Assembly (NCBI GenBank): GCA_017470145.1
Contig: JAFUFB010000024.1
Coordinates: forward strand, 1 to 61,707
DNA from: Clostridia bacterium
Lineage (GTDB): Bacteria > Bacillota > Clostridia > Christensenellales > Aristaeellaceae
Reading direction: 5' to 3'
Length of the DNA stretch: 61,707 bases
This document shows positions 38,499-47,370 of the stretch, in pieces. How positions within the stretch are numbered: position 1 is the stretch's first letter; each line of letters begins with the position of its first letter. The position numbers and the translations under genes were made by a program. The notes under the pieces were generated by a model. The model was not told the DNA's origin, ran no database searches, and saw only the letters and a program-made list of their open reading frames with translations.

Positions 38499-38972
38499 AT
38501 GCCCGCGCGAATGAAATCCCTTCCCCTGGTTTGTCTTCTACTTTGTACGCTGTTCCTGACCGCCGTCTCCCTGGCTGACGCCGCAGAGGCCACCTCGACG
38601 CCCCTTCCCTTCGTCTCCCTGGAAGAGGCGGACTCCGCCGAGGCTGTCGTCGCCCCCGCCACGGGGTATATCCTCGTTACCAGCCCCACCCTCTCCGGCT
38701 GGCTGCCCCTTCCTGAATCGGAGGATTACCTTTTCCCCCTGAACCAGACCCTGCCAGATGGCTCCCAGGTGGAAAACATTCTCCATGTCACCCCCGAAGG
38801 CGTGTATATGGAATCCTCCAGCTGCGAGAATCAGGATTGCATCCATCAGGGCACCGTCACCCTGGAAAACAGAAATGATCGCATTCTTTATAATATGATC
38901 ATCTGCCTTCCCAATCAGGTCACCCTCCAGCTGTTTACCCCTGAGGAAGTCCTGCAGATGTATCTGCGATAA
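38499..38972 (+). CDS. Secreted NusG-domain-II-like protein
   Basis: 157 residues from ATG 38499, with GGAAG 9 bases upstream. Signal peptide (MKSLPLVCLLLCTLFLTAVSLADA), a linker, then the NusG_II pattern: VYMESSSCENQDCIHQGTV (two cysteines) and ILYNMIICLPNQVTLQL (third cysteine). Such proteins accompany Gx transporters and extracytosolic flavoproteins; their role is not known. Confidence 0.82.
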   Translation: MPARMKSLPLVCLLLCTLFLTAVSLADAAEATSTPLPFVSLEEADSAEAVVAPATGYILVTSPTLSGWLPLPESEDYLFPLNQTLPDGSQVENILHVTPEGVYMESSSCENQDCIHQGTVTLENRNDRILYNMIICLPNQVTLQLFTPEEVLQMYLR

Positions 38973-38984
38973 TCAAATATCTTC

Positions 38985-40157
38985 TCAAATCGTCTGGCTG
39001 CCCATGGGGCTAATCCGGAAATGAAATGCAATATCATTGCTGGGATACTGCTCGAAGAACAGTGTCTCCATGCGCTCCATAATCATGTTCCCGGTGCTGT
39101 AGTTCACCGTCGGCAAAAGCATCGCCACGGTGTTGGCGGAAAACCGGGTTACAATATCCCCCCGCCGCAGATTCTCTTTTAGAATTTCCATCAAGGCCGC
39201 CATCCCGCTTTCCTGCCGAACGATGTTCAATTGCTCTCCGGGATTGCCCAGCATAATCACAGCCAGGAAGATCGTGGAGCTTAACCGTTCCAGGTTTCTC
39301 ATCTGAATGTTGTAAAATTCCTTGAAGGTTTGATAGTCGCATACAAAGGGGCCCCGTCGCTCCTCCGCCTGGAGCTCATTTCGGATGATATCCAGGTTAA
39401 ATTTCACCGTCTCTCCGGCCTGAGAAAGCTCCTGATAATATGCCTGCAAATCCTCCCCCGGCTCTTCTCCCAATGCTTTTCTGGTTCGCCGGGCGACAAG
39501 ACGATATTCCTCCAGGGCTTTGTCGCTCTGGTTCAGGTTGACCATGGCCTTCATTAGTTCGATATGAATCTGCTCATCCAGGCTGTCGATCTTCTCCGCC
39601 TCCCGGCAGATGGCCACGATCTCATTATACGCTTCCCGCTTTTTCAAAATATGGATCATCGAATAGACCGCTTCCAGATATGCGTGGTGAAGCTGGTTCA
39701 CATACAGCGTCCCATCCGCCATGTCTCCCGTCTGGAACAGGTCACCCCGATAGATCCGGATCGCCTCTCGTAGCTTCTTCTCCTTCTCCGGCTCGCTTGC
39801 TGCCGCCTTCGCCGCGTGAATCGCGTCTGAAAACGCAGTAATATCCACAGTCACGCCGGCCGGAGCAGACCAGCGATAGCCGCCTCCCTCGCTTACGATG
39901 CATGCTGCCAGCTCTTCATCGATCTCCCGAAGCAGTCCCCGCGTCCGGCTCACCAGTGTTTTCAATGCCCCCGCCGGATTGTCGGAAGGCCGGTTGCCCC
40001 AAAGCTCCCGAATCAGCCGGCGGGATACCATGGCCTTCCCGCCCTGCAGAATCAGATACGTAATCAGGCTAACCCCCTTCGGGCTCTTCTCTGGCAGCCG
40101 GTCATACGTTTGGTCTGTATGCACGATGCAGTCACCCAGCAATTGAATCTGAATCAT
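38985..40157 (-). CDS. SARP-family regulator: winged helix, BTAD and degenerate GGDEF-like domain
   Basis: 390 residues from ATG 40157 (MIQIQLLGDCIVHTDQTYDRLP), with GGAAGGGG 6 bases upstream. OmpR-type winged helix (about 1-90; LIRELWGNRP and ALKTLVSRTRGLLRE), bacterial transcriptional activation domain (about 95-240; TPR-like helices, GDLFQTGDMADGTLYVNQLHHAYLEAV), and a C-terminal domain (about 270-390) that recalls GGDEF (LKENLRRGDIVTRFSANTVAMLLP) without the catalytic signature. Last gene of the sortase/SipA-like operon, so probably its local regulator; a direct target site is not visible. Confidence 0.88.
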   Translation of the reverse strand: MIQIQLLGDCIVHTDQTYDRLPEKSPKGVSLITYLILQGGKAMVSRRLIRELWGNRPSDNPAGALKTLVSRTRGLLREIDEELAACIVSEGGGYRWSAPAGVTVDITAFSDAIHAAKAAASEPEKEKKLREAIRIYRGDLFQTGDMADGTLYVNQLHHAYLEAVYSMIHILKKREAYNEIVAICREAEKIDSLDEQIHIELMKAMVNLNQSDKALEEYRLVARRTRKALGEEPGEDLQAYYQELSQAGETVKFNLDIIRNELQAEERRGPFVCDYQTFKEFYNIQMRNLERLSSTIFLAVIMLGNPGEQLNIVRQESGMAALMEILKENLRRGDIVTRFSANTVAMLLPTVNYSTGNMIMERMETLFFEQYPSNDIAFHFRISPMGSQTI

Positions 40158-40258
40158 TTTGTACCCCTTCCGCCCGTCCATACATGATGCCCGTCCGTTA
40201 TAAAATCGATATATCTATCCGTCGGCCGGCAAACCCAGGCGAAGCCGTTGCCTTCGTG

Positions 40259-42175
40259 TCAATCGAAGAAGACGCTTCCATCCTCTTCCGTGATTTCCTC
40301 GTCCGTCTCTCCCAGCCAGGCTCCGATAATCGCCTGGCCCCAGGTCGTGTTTTCAGCGATGCTGTAGTCCTGCAGATCGTCCCGATAGAAGTCGAAATAT
40401 ACGTTGCTGTATACGGGAATCATCGGCAGTGCTTCGTTAAATCGCTCCTGGAACGCAATCCAGTGCTGCATGTAGGTCAACACATCCCCTGGCTCCGTCC
40501 GCCGCATGGCAACGGCCGCCTCGTACAGCGCTTCGTCCTTCAGGTTGGTATAGGTCCAGCTGCCGTCCGGGGCGAAGTTGATCGAAGGGTCGAACACGAT
40601 GTTGAAGTTGGAGGCCAGATAAATCATGTCTTCCTCCCGCTCCTCCTGGTGATACCACCGGCTTAGCAGCTCCACCATGGGCACAGCCTCCATGTTGAGC
40701 CGAATCCCAACCTTCTCCAGATTCTCTGCCAGGTTTGTCTGCAGCGATTCGTAGATGTTGTTTCCTTCCGGATAGATCATCCGCAGGTCCAGCACCACGC
40801 CGTCCTTCTCCCGCAGGCCCTCGTCGTTGATCCGCCACCCCGCCTCATCCAGCATTTGGGCGGCCTCCGCCATGTTCAGTTCATAGGTGTTCAGCTGCTC
40901 CAGGTTCAGGGCTTCGTATTCCGCCAGCTTCTCCTCGTATTCCGCCAGAGCTTCCGCGTCGCTCTCGTCCTCCGGCTCTTCCAGGGGATAAGGCATCGTC
41001 CCCGCGATCAATCCGTACATCCATTGGCCAATGCCATAATAGCCGTCCACCCGCATGCCGAATCCGCCGGTGTAGTCGGCAGTCGTCGCGTCCCGGTCGA
41101 AGCAGTAGGCGATGGCCTGCCGAACCGCCAGCTCTGAAACCGTCGGCCGCTCGCAGGAGAAGCTGATGTAGCTGAGCCCAAGCCGTGGGTAGTTGGACAT
41201 CCCGAATCCTTCTCCGATCAGCCCAATACCCTGGGCGATCTTGTCCGCCCGCATCGTCTTGTTAAGGAGGTCGAACTCGCCGTCCTCCAGCTGGTCCACC
41301 ATGGTCTCGATCTCCGCCAGGGTATAGGTCAGATGATCGATGGCTGGCCGTTGTCCTCTGCTGTTGCCCTTGTATTCCGGGTTGATCTCAAACTCCGCCA
41401 CTTCCCCGTCCCAGGAGGTCAGGAGGTAAGGCCCGCTCACCACGCGTGGATGAGCCATGTATCCGGTGTCTGGGTCGAGAATGGTCTCCGCCAGCAGCTC
41501 CGCAGAAAACAGCGGCTCTTCGATCTTCTCGTCGATATTTGCCAGGTAAACGCCCTGTCCATCGTCCCGCACCTCCACTCCCGGCGCGATTTCGTAGATC
41601 GGATAGGGGTTGCAGGAAAGAAGCCCCATCTCATAGAAGAAGGGCAGATATTCATGGTTCAAGGTCACGGAGAGCGTGTCCTCCGTCAGCACTCGGACCC
41701 CCGCCAGCGGTTCCCCCGCTTCCATATATTCCTGGTATCCCACAATTTGCTCCCGGCGCAGGGGACTGGCCCCCAACTCATTCAGCACGGGAGAGATGGA
41801 AAGCAGATAGGAGAAGGCGTAGTCCCAGGCCGTAATCCGTGTCCCGTCAGAGTAGAACAGATCGTCGTATAGCGCCATGATGTAGGTGTGATCCCCCTCA
41901 GCGTTGATGGTCCCCGCCACGCCGCTGACCACGGAAGGATCCACGGTAAACATCCCCTGCTCCGCGTCCCAGTAAATCAGGTTGTAGGCGTGCAGCAAAT
42001 CGCGGACATCCGCGTCAGAGGTGGAGTTTCCCCACATCTCAGTGAAAAACTGGCCCCGCATCGGCGTTGAATTTCCTACCTTCAGGCGCGTCTCCTCGGG
42101 CTGAGTGTCTTCTTTCGCCCAGGCTGCGCCCACAAAAAACGTCAAGGCCAGAAGGATCGATAGCATTCTTCTCAC
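40259..42175 (-). CDS. Secreted family-5 (oligopeptide-type) solute-binding protein, orphan
   Basis: 638 residues. Signal peptide MRRMLSILLALTFFVGAAWA ends in an ordinary SPase I site with no lipobox cysteine, unusual for a Gram-positive binding protein. SBP_bac_5 fold: DDLFYSDGTRITAWDYAFSY, VSGPYLLTSWDGEVAEFEINPEY, VRQAIAYCFDRDATT, MLDEAGWRINDEGLREKDG. An acidic coiled insert (about residues 395-430) is lineage specific. No permease or ATPase is nearby. It lies between the sortase/Cna-B gene and the SARP gene on the same strand, so it may be a peptide-sensing rather than a transport component (inference). Confidence 0.9.
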   Translation of the reverse strand: MRRMLSILLALTFFVGAAWAKEDTQPEETRLKVGNSTPMRGQFFTEMWGNSTSDADVRDLLHAYNLIYWDAEQGMFTVDPSVVSGVAGTINAEGDHTYIMALYDDLFYSDGTRITAWDYAFSYLLSISPVLNELGASPLRREQIVGYQEYMEAGEPLAGVRVLTEDTLSVTLNHEYLPFFYEMGLLSCNPYPIYEIAPGVEVRDDGQGVYLANIDEKIEEPLFSAELLAETILDPDTGYMAHPRVVSGPYLLTSWDGEVAEFEINPEYKGNSRGQRPAIDHLTYTLAEIETMVDQLEDGEFDLLNKTMRADKIAQGIGLIGEGFGMSNYPRLGLSYISFSCERPTVSELAVRQAIAYCFDRDATTADYTGGFGMRVDGYYGIGQWMYGLIAGTMPYPLEEPEDESDAEALAEYEEKLAEYEALNLEQLNTYELNMAEAAQMLDEAGWRINDEGLREKDGVVLDLRMIYPEGNNIYESLQTNLAENLEKVGIRLNMEAVPMVELLSRWYHQEEREEDMIYLASNFNIVFDPSINFAPDGSWTYTNLKDEALYEAAVAMRRTEPGDVLTYMQHWIAFQERFNEALPMIPVYSNVYFDFYRDDLQDYSIAENTTWGQAIIGAWLGETDEEITEEDGSVFFD

Positions 42176-42206
42176 TTTGGTTTTTTCTCCTTTCCCCCTG
42201 GGGCCT

Positions 42207-42248
42207 GGGCTCCCGCTCCCCTCCTGAAAACAGGCGGAGCGGGAGCCC
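42207..42248 (-). terminator. Strong hairpin between the sortase/Cna-B gene and the solute-binding gene
   Basis: Perfect 13-bp stem (42207-42219 with 42236-42248) and 16-base loop, without a T-tract, 16 bases past the upstream stop. More likely an mRNA-stabilising or partial attenuator structure than a full terminator. Confidence 0.6.
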
Positions 42249-42264
42249 GTGGCCGCGAAGCGAA

Positions 42265-45200
42265 TTATTCGAGGCAGTCGTCAATGTTCAGGAAGACCTG
42301 GCCTTCTCCCAGACCCAGAGGCGTATCCAGATCCTCGATGATGATCGTGCCGTCGTTCGGCAGATAGAGCACCGTGTACTCCACGTTCCGCCCTGGCATG
42401 GTGCCTGCTACGCGAACCAGCGTCGCCCTGTATCCTGCGATGGACGGGCTCGCCACGCTGTAGGCCTCCCCCTCCCGGTAGGTTTCGGTGTAGGTTTCCG
42501 CAGCGGTGTCGCCGTTCAGGTAGCGATAGTTGATGGTCAGGTTGTATTCCGTCGTCGAAATCTCCGGCGGAATGCGGGTGTTGGTAAAGACGGTGGTCGT
42601 TCCCGTAGTCACAACGGAGGTCTGCGTATATCCCGCGATGGCGGGTTCCGTCCAGGTGTATGTCACCTCCGCGCCATTGGCGGTACGCGGCAGCCCGTTT
42701 ACCGTGGCTGTCCAGCCGTTGGCTGCGGATAGCGTAACCATCCTGGTTTCGCCATTGGATCCGCTCAGCACCATGTTCAGGGAGGCCGGCCGGGCCGTCT
42801 CGTCCTCGTCGTCCCATACCTTCTGCACTCGGACTGCGACCAGCTCGGGCACGTGGGTGTTGGTAAAGGTGGTCAGCGTGCCATTGGTGGCGCTGGTAGT
42901 GTTTGGATAGCCCGCTACCGGCGCTTCGCGCCAGCTGTAGCTTACCGCGCTCCCGTTTTCGTAGGTATATAGGTCTTCCGCTGTGTAGCTCCAGTTGTTC
43001 CCCGCGTTCAAGGTGATGGTCTCCACCGGCTCATTGTTCGCCAGCAGGTAGACGGTGAGGGAATTCGGCCGAATCCCGTCCTGATCGTTTCCGTCGTCCC
43101 ATACCTTGGCGATGGAGCGTGTGGTTCTGGCCGGCTCGTGGGTGTTGGTAAAGGTGGTAGTATTACCCGACACCGTCTGAGTACTCGTGTATCCCGCGAT
43201 GGCCTCCTCCGTCCAACTGTAATTGATTTCCCTTCCGCTTTCTCTGGCGGGAACCTCGAAGGCGGCGCTCCAGCCGTTTTCTTCGCTGAGGGTCACCGTC
43301 CGTTCTGTTTCGTCGTCCCCCCGCAGCATAACGCTCAGGCTGGCCGGCCGCATTCCGTCGCGGTTGTCCTCGTCCACCCAGATCTTGTTGACCGCCAAGG
43401 TCACGGTTTCGGGCGTGTGCGTGTTGGTGAAGGTGGTGGTCGTTCCATCCGTCGCCGCCGCCGATTCATAGCCATCCACAGTCTCTTCGTTCCAGGTGTA
43501 TTCGATGGCGGCCCCGTCGACGTTCACGGGCAGTTCCTCGAAGGTCGCTGTCCAGCCGTTGATGGCGTTCAGCGTCGCGCTGCGGATGGTCGTTCCATTG
43601 GCCATCAGGTTCACCGCCAGGGTGCTGGGCCGCATCGCGTCCCGGTCGTTGTCGTCCTCCCAGACCTTGGTCACGGTCAGGGCTGTGGTCTCCGGGAGGT
43701 GGATGTTGGTCAGGGTCGTCACGGCGCCGGCTGTCGCGCTGGTCCCGGTATACCCCGCCACGTTTTCTTCCGTCCAGGTGTAGGCGATGGCCTCTCCCCC
43801 TTCGTATACGGGGAGATCCTCCACTGTGGCTGTCCATCCGTTGGCCGCGTTCAGGCTGACCTGGGTTCCGTTGGAGAGCGTAACCCGCACCCCCTCCGGC
43901 CGGATCCCGTCCTGATCGTTTCCGTCTTCCCAAACCTTGGTTACGGTCAGGGAGGTGGTCTCCGGACGATGGGTGTTTGTCAGGGTGGTGATCAGGCCGT
44001 CTGTGGCTGTGGTCAGTTCATATCCTGCCACCGCTTCTTCGTCCCAGGTGTACGCGATGGGCCGGCCCTCCGCGTTCCGGGGCATGCCGTTCGCCGCGGC
44101 GGTCCAATTGTTTTCCGCGCTCAGCGAGAAGGTAGCCGCCGCTTCCCCGTTCTCCTTCAGCGTAATGGTGATGCGCCTCGGCCGCAGCCCGTCCTGATCA
44201 TCGTTGTCCGCCCAAACCTTCGTGGCAATGAGATCCACAGTGTCGATTTCGTGGCTGTTGGTCAGGGTGGTCGTAGTTCCGTCGAGGGTGCTAGCGCTCG
44301 TGTATCCCGCGATAGCCTCCTCCGTCCAGGAATAGGCGATGGGCTGGCCATTTTCGTTGGCCGGCAGGCCTGTAATCGTCGCCGTCCAGTTGTTCTCGGC
44401 GTTGAGCACCCGTTCTTCCCCGTTGCTTAGGGAGACGGTGATGCTTTCGGGCCGCAGGCCATCCCGGTTCTCGTCGTCGTCCCAGACCTTGATCACCGTC
44501 GCCACCGTCGTGTCAGTTTCGTGGCGGTTGGTAATCACGGTGCTGTTCCCGGTGGTCACGCTGCTGGTTTGCTCGTATCCGCTTACCTCTTCCTCCGTCC
44601 AGCTGTAGGTGATTTCCTCCCCTGAGCTAAACCGGGGCAGACCTGTAATGGTTTCGCTCCACCCGTTGCCCTCGCTCAGGGTCACCCTGCGGCCATTGCT
44701 CAGCTCGATGTTCAGGCTCCGGGGGCGCATGCCGTCCTGATTGTCGTTGTCGTCCCAGATCTTAGAAACGGTGAGATCGATGGTTTCCGGCGTATGGGTA
44801 TTGATGAGGGTGGTGGCAGTTCCGTCCGTAGCCGAGCTCAGGGTGTATCCCGCCACCGGCTCCTCTTCCCATCTGTATTCGATGGGCTGCCCCGCCTCGT
44901 TTACGTAGAGGCCGTCCATCCTGGCGCTCCATCCGTTGCTTTCCCGCAGCGTCACGGAACCCATCAGCTCGTCATTCCCGTATAGATTTACCTGCACCGT
45001 CTCCGGCCGGAGGCCGTCCTGGTTCTCGCCGTCGTTCCATTCCTTGCGGATGGAAAGGCTGGTAGTGGCCGGCCGATGGGTGTTGATCAGCTGGTTTCCG
45101 TCCACGCGCAGCTCGTATCCCTCCACCGTCTCTTCGGTCCATGTGTAGGCAATTTCCTGACCATTTTCGTAGGCAGGCAGGTTTGCGATCGTCGCTGTCC

Positions 45201-46419
45201 AGCCGTTTTCTTCGTTCAAAACAGCCGTCATTCCGTTGGAAAGCACAGCCGTTACGCTCTCCGGCCGGATGGCGTCGCGGTTGTCGTCGTCCTCCCACCG
45301 CTTTTCAACGGAGACGGAGGTCACCGCGGGGGTATGGTGGTTGGTCAGCGTCGTGGTGCGTGTCTCTTCGTCGTAGACGGAGCTCGTCATCTCGTATCCC
45401 TGGACCGCTTCCTCCGTCCAGGTGTAGCGAATCTCGCCCCGGTTGTCGAATTTCGGTACGCTCAGCGTGGCGGTCCATCCGTTCTCCGCCGTCAGCTCCG
45501 CCCTGTCTCCGCTGCTCAGGGTCACAGTCAGGCGCTCCGGCCGAATTCCATCCTGATTATCTGCGTCGTCCCATACCTTGGCGATGGTAATCTCGGTCAT
45601 GATCTTCCGCTTGGTCATGGTGCCGAAAATCACCAGCCGCCCGCTGGTGTTCGCGTTGGCGCAGGTGGAAAGCGCGACGATCTTCGTGGCGTCCGTCAAT
45701 GCGCTTTCGTCGAAGTAGGTAACCGTGGTGCCGACGCCGACGCCGCCTTCCCCGCCGGATCGCAGGAAGTCCAGCACGCTGTTCATCCGGTTGCCGACGC
45801 TGTAGATGTTCCCTTCGTAGGCGTCGGTCTGGACGACGGCGAAGAACTGAACGTCGTAGATATCGTTTTCCGTAATAATGACGCCCGTCTCCCGGCCGTT
45901 CATGCCGTCCAGCGCGCCGAACATGGCCCCGCTGTCCATGTGGTGGCCGTAGATGACGTTGTATGAGTCGGAGAAGTCCGGGCTGTTCGCCGCCGCCAGG
46001 TAGATCGCTCCCGTCAGGCTGGGCCGACCATAGATGTCGATCGCGGCGTAATAGGTGTCGTTCGGCCCCTGAACAACGGGATAGTCGATGTCCGTTCCGT
46101 ATACGGTCAGCCAGGCCCGGTAGTCCTGGTTAACCTCCTTCAGGTCGGATCCCGCCAGCGGCGTCTCGTAATCGTCGATGATTTCCGGCTTGAACTGCAG
46201 CAGATCCCACGCGTTGGAGGAGGCAGCCCGCTCCGTCGCGAAGGAGTCGTACAGCACGTATCCGGAGTAGAGAATCAACACCGCGGCCAAAAGGCCGGAA
46301 AGAAGCGTCACCACGCCTCCCCCGGCTCCCAGCGCCAGTTCAATTACTTTGTCGACAATTGTTTTTTCCGGAGCGACATGCTTTGTCGGATCCTTCATCG
46401 GATCGTATTGATCAGCCAT
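42265..46419 (-). CDS. Class B sortase fused to eleven Cna-B domains and a MucBP-like domain
   Basis: 1,384 residues, with AGGAGG 6 bases before the ATG. Cytosolic N-tail, one membrane helix (about 33-58), then a class B sortase domain (about 75-270) with catalytic His159 (NVIYGHHMDSGAMFGAL), Cys253 (LSTCANANTSG) and Arg261 (SGRLVIFG). From residue 275 eleven tandem Cna-B domains of about 90 residues follow, each opening with V.K.W.D..N.DG.RP. A MucBP-like domain (YNLTINYRYLNGDTAAETY...) is last. The C-terminus (DTPLGLGEGQVFLNIDDCLE) has no LPXTG, helix or basic tail, so anchoring is by the N-terminal helix. Sortases normally act on separate substrates; the fusion suggests self-anchoring, tethering, or a scaffold that joins itself to pilins. 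Confidence 0.92.
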   Translation of the reverse strand: MADQYDPMKDPTKHVAPEKTIVDKVIELALGAGGGVVTLLSGLLAAVLILYSGYVLYDSFATERAASSNAWDLLQFKPEIIDDYETPLAGSDLKEVNQDYRAWLTVYGTDIDYPVVQGPNDTYYAAIDIYGRPSLTGAIYLAAANSPDFSDSYNVIYGHHMDSGAMFGALDGMNGRETGVIITENDIYDVQFFAVVQTDAYEGNIYSVGNRMNSVLDFLRSGGEGGVGVGTTVTYFDESALTDATKIVALSTCANANTSGRLVIFGTMTKRKIMTEITIAKVWDDADNQDGIRPERLTVTLSSGDRAELTAENGWTATLSVPKFDNRGEIRYTWTEEAVQGYEMTSSVYDEETRTTTLTNHHTPAVTSVSVEKRWEDDDNRDAIRPESVTAVLSNGMTAVLNEENGWTATIANLPAYENGQEIAYTWTEETVEGYELRVDGNQLINTHRPATTSLSIRKEWNDGENQDGLRPETVQVNLYGNDELMGSVTLRESNGWSARMDGLYVNEAGQPIEYRWEEEPVAGYTLSSATDGTATTLINTHTPETIDLTVSKIWDDNDNQDGMRPRSLNIELSNGRRVTLSEGNGWSETITGLPRFSSGEEITYSWTEEEVSGYEQTSSVTTGNSTVITNRHETDTTVATVIKVWDDDENRDGLRPESITVSLSNGEERVLNAENNWTATITGLPANENGQPIAYSWTEEAIAGYTSASTLDGTTTTLTNSHEIDTVDLIATKVWADNDDQDGLRPRRITITLKENGEAAATFSLSAENNWTAAANGMPRNAEGRPIAYTWDEEAVAGYELTTATDGLITTLTNTHRPETTSLTVTKVWEDGNDQDGIRPEGVRVTLSNGTQVSLNAANGWTATVEDLPVYEGGEAIAYTWTEENVAGYTGTSATAGAVTTLTNIHLPETTALTVTKVWEDDNDRDAMRPSTLAVNLMANGTTIRSATLNAINGWTATFEELPVNVDGAAIEYTWNEETVDGYESAAATDGTTTTFTNTHTPETVTLAVNKIWVDEDNRDGMRPASLSVMLRGDDETERTVTLSEENGWSAAFEVPARESGREINYSWTEEAIAGYTSTQTVSGNTTTFTNTHEPARTTRSIAKVWDDGNDQDGIRPNSLTVYLLANNEPVETITLNAGNNWSYTAEDLYTYENGSAVSYSWREAPVAGYPNTTSATNGTLTTFTNTHVPELVAVRVQKVWDDEDETARPASLNMVLSGSNGETRMVTLSAANGWTATVNGLPRTANGAEVTYTWTEPAIAGYTQTSVVTTGTTTVFTNTRIPPEISTTEYNLTINYRYLNGDTAAETYTETYREGEAYSVASPSIAGYRATLVRVAGTMPGRNVEYTVLYLPNDGTIIIEDLDTPLGLGEGQVFLNIDDCLE

Positions 46420-46474
46420 GCCGAACCTCCTTTCCTTGGTCAGCCGTTTCCCTCAGGGGCTTACACAAATAGCG

Positions 46475-47266
46475 TCATAGATTGTTTCTTCTCAGGATGG
46501 TGATGACCGTTCCCAATATTTCTTCCTCGTTGACCGCGCCGAAGAATCGGCTGTCCGCGCCGCCGTTGCGGCTGTCCGCCAGCACGAAATACTGTTTCTC
46601 CCCCAGCGTCAGCGGGTATTCCACAAAGCCCGCGTATTCAGGCGTGCTGTAGAAGATGTTGGTTTCGATCATCGTGTTGCCGTTGACGATGAGCCGATCC
46701 CCCTCCCCGATCTCCACCGTATCCCCCGGCCCTGCCACTACGCGGCAGATGAAGGTGGTCATGGGAGGATCCGCCGGGTCCGCAAACCCGATCCAGTCCA
46801 ACGCCTTCCGCAGGGCTGTCTTTTCCGGCCGAGCCGTCTCGATCACATCCTCGTGCTCGTAGGATTGCTCCAGCGAGTCCGTCGGTTTCTTGAATACGAT
46901 CACATCCTGAGCGTGAATGCTTTGCTCCAGGCGATAGAAGAGCACCAGGTCGCCATGGTCGATGCGCGGATACATGTCCGCCGTAGGCATGATGGTGATC
47001 CCCACCAGGTGGAAAAACAGGATATAGATCACCAGGGCGAAGGAAATCGTGCGAATAATCAAATCCCGCAGCGCTCGCATGTGGCGCTTGTGGAGCTTCT
47101 CCCTCCGGGCCGCCTTTTCCTGGGCGTTCAGTTCCGCCGCGGTAGGAGAAGCGCTCTCCGCCAGAGCCTGCGCGCTCTGTTTCGCCGCTGCGGGAGAAAC
47201 GCTCTCCGCCGATGAACCCTGTGGTTGATTCTTCCGATGCGCCTGATGGTCCTTGTTTTTGCTCAT
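46475..47266 (-). CDS. SipA-like signal-peptidase homologue lacking catalytic Ser and Lys
   Basis: 263 residues from ATG 47266, with AAAGGA upstream. Low-complexity Ala/Ser/Gln-rich N-tail, one helix (about 67-90), then an S26 signal-peptidase fold with the late boxes intact (VVAGPGDTVEIGEGDRLIVNG; LADSRNGGADSRFFGAV). The nucleophile box reads PTADMYPRIDHGD, so Asp97 stands where Ser belongs. The lysine box reads FICRVVAGPGD, so Cys174 replaces Lys. In S. pyogenes pilus loci SipA is likewise inactive at both sites (Asp and Gly) and is needed for pilus polymerisation. First gene of the operon, 55 bases before the class B sortase fusion: probably an assembly chaperone, not a peptidase. Confidence 0.88.
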   Translation of the reverse strand: MSKNKDHQAHRKNQPQGSSAESVSPAAAKQSAQALAESASPTAAELNAQEKAARREKLHKRHMRALRDLIIRTISFALVIYILFFHLVGITIMPTADMYPRIDHGDLVLFYRLEQSIHAQDVIVFKKPTDSLEQSYEHEDVIETARPEKTALRKALDWIGFADPADPPMTTFICRVVAGPGDTVEIGEGDRLIVNGNTMIETNIFYSTPEYAGFVEYPLTLGEKQYFVLADSRNGGADSRFFGAVNEEEILGTVITILRRNNL

Positions 47267-47370
47267 TGCTGTTCCTTTCCCAGCCCTTCCCATTTCAGGG
47301 TAAAATCCCGGTTCTCATGCCCTCTGCTCGATGCATTTCGAGTTGCACGAAGCCGCACAACCCCATGTTT

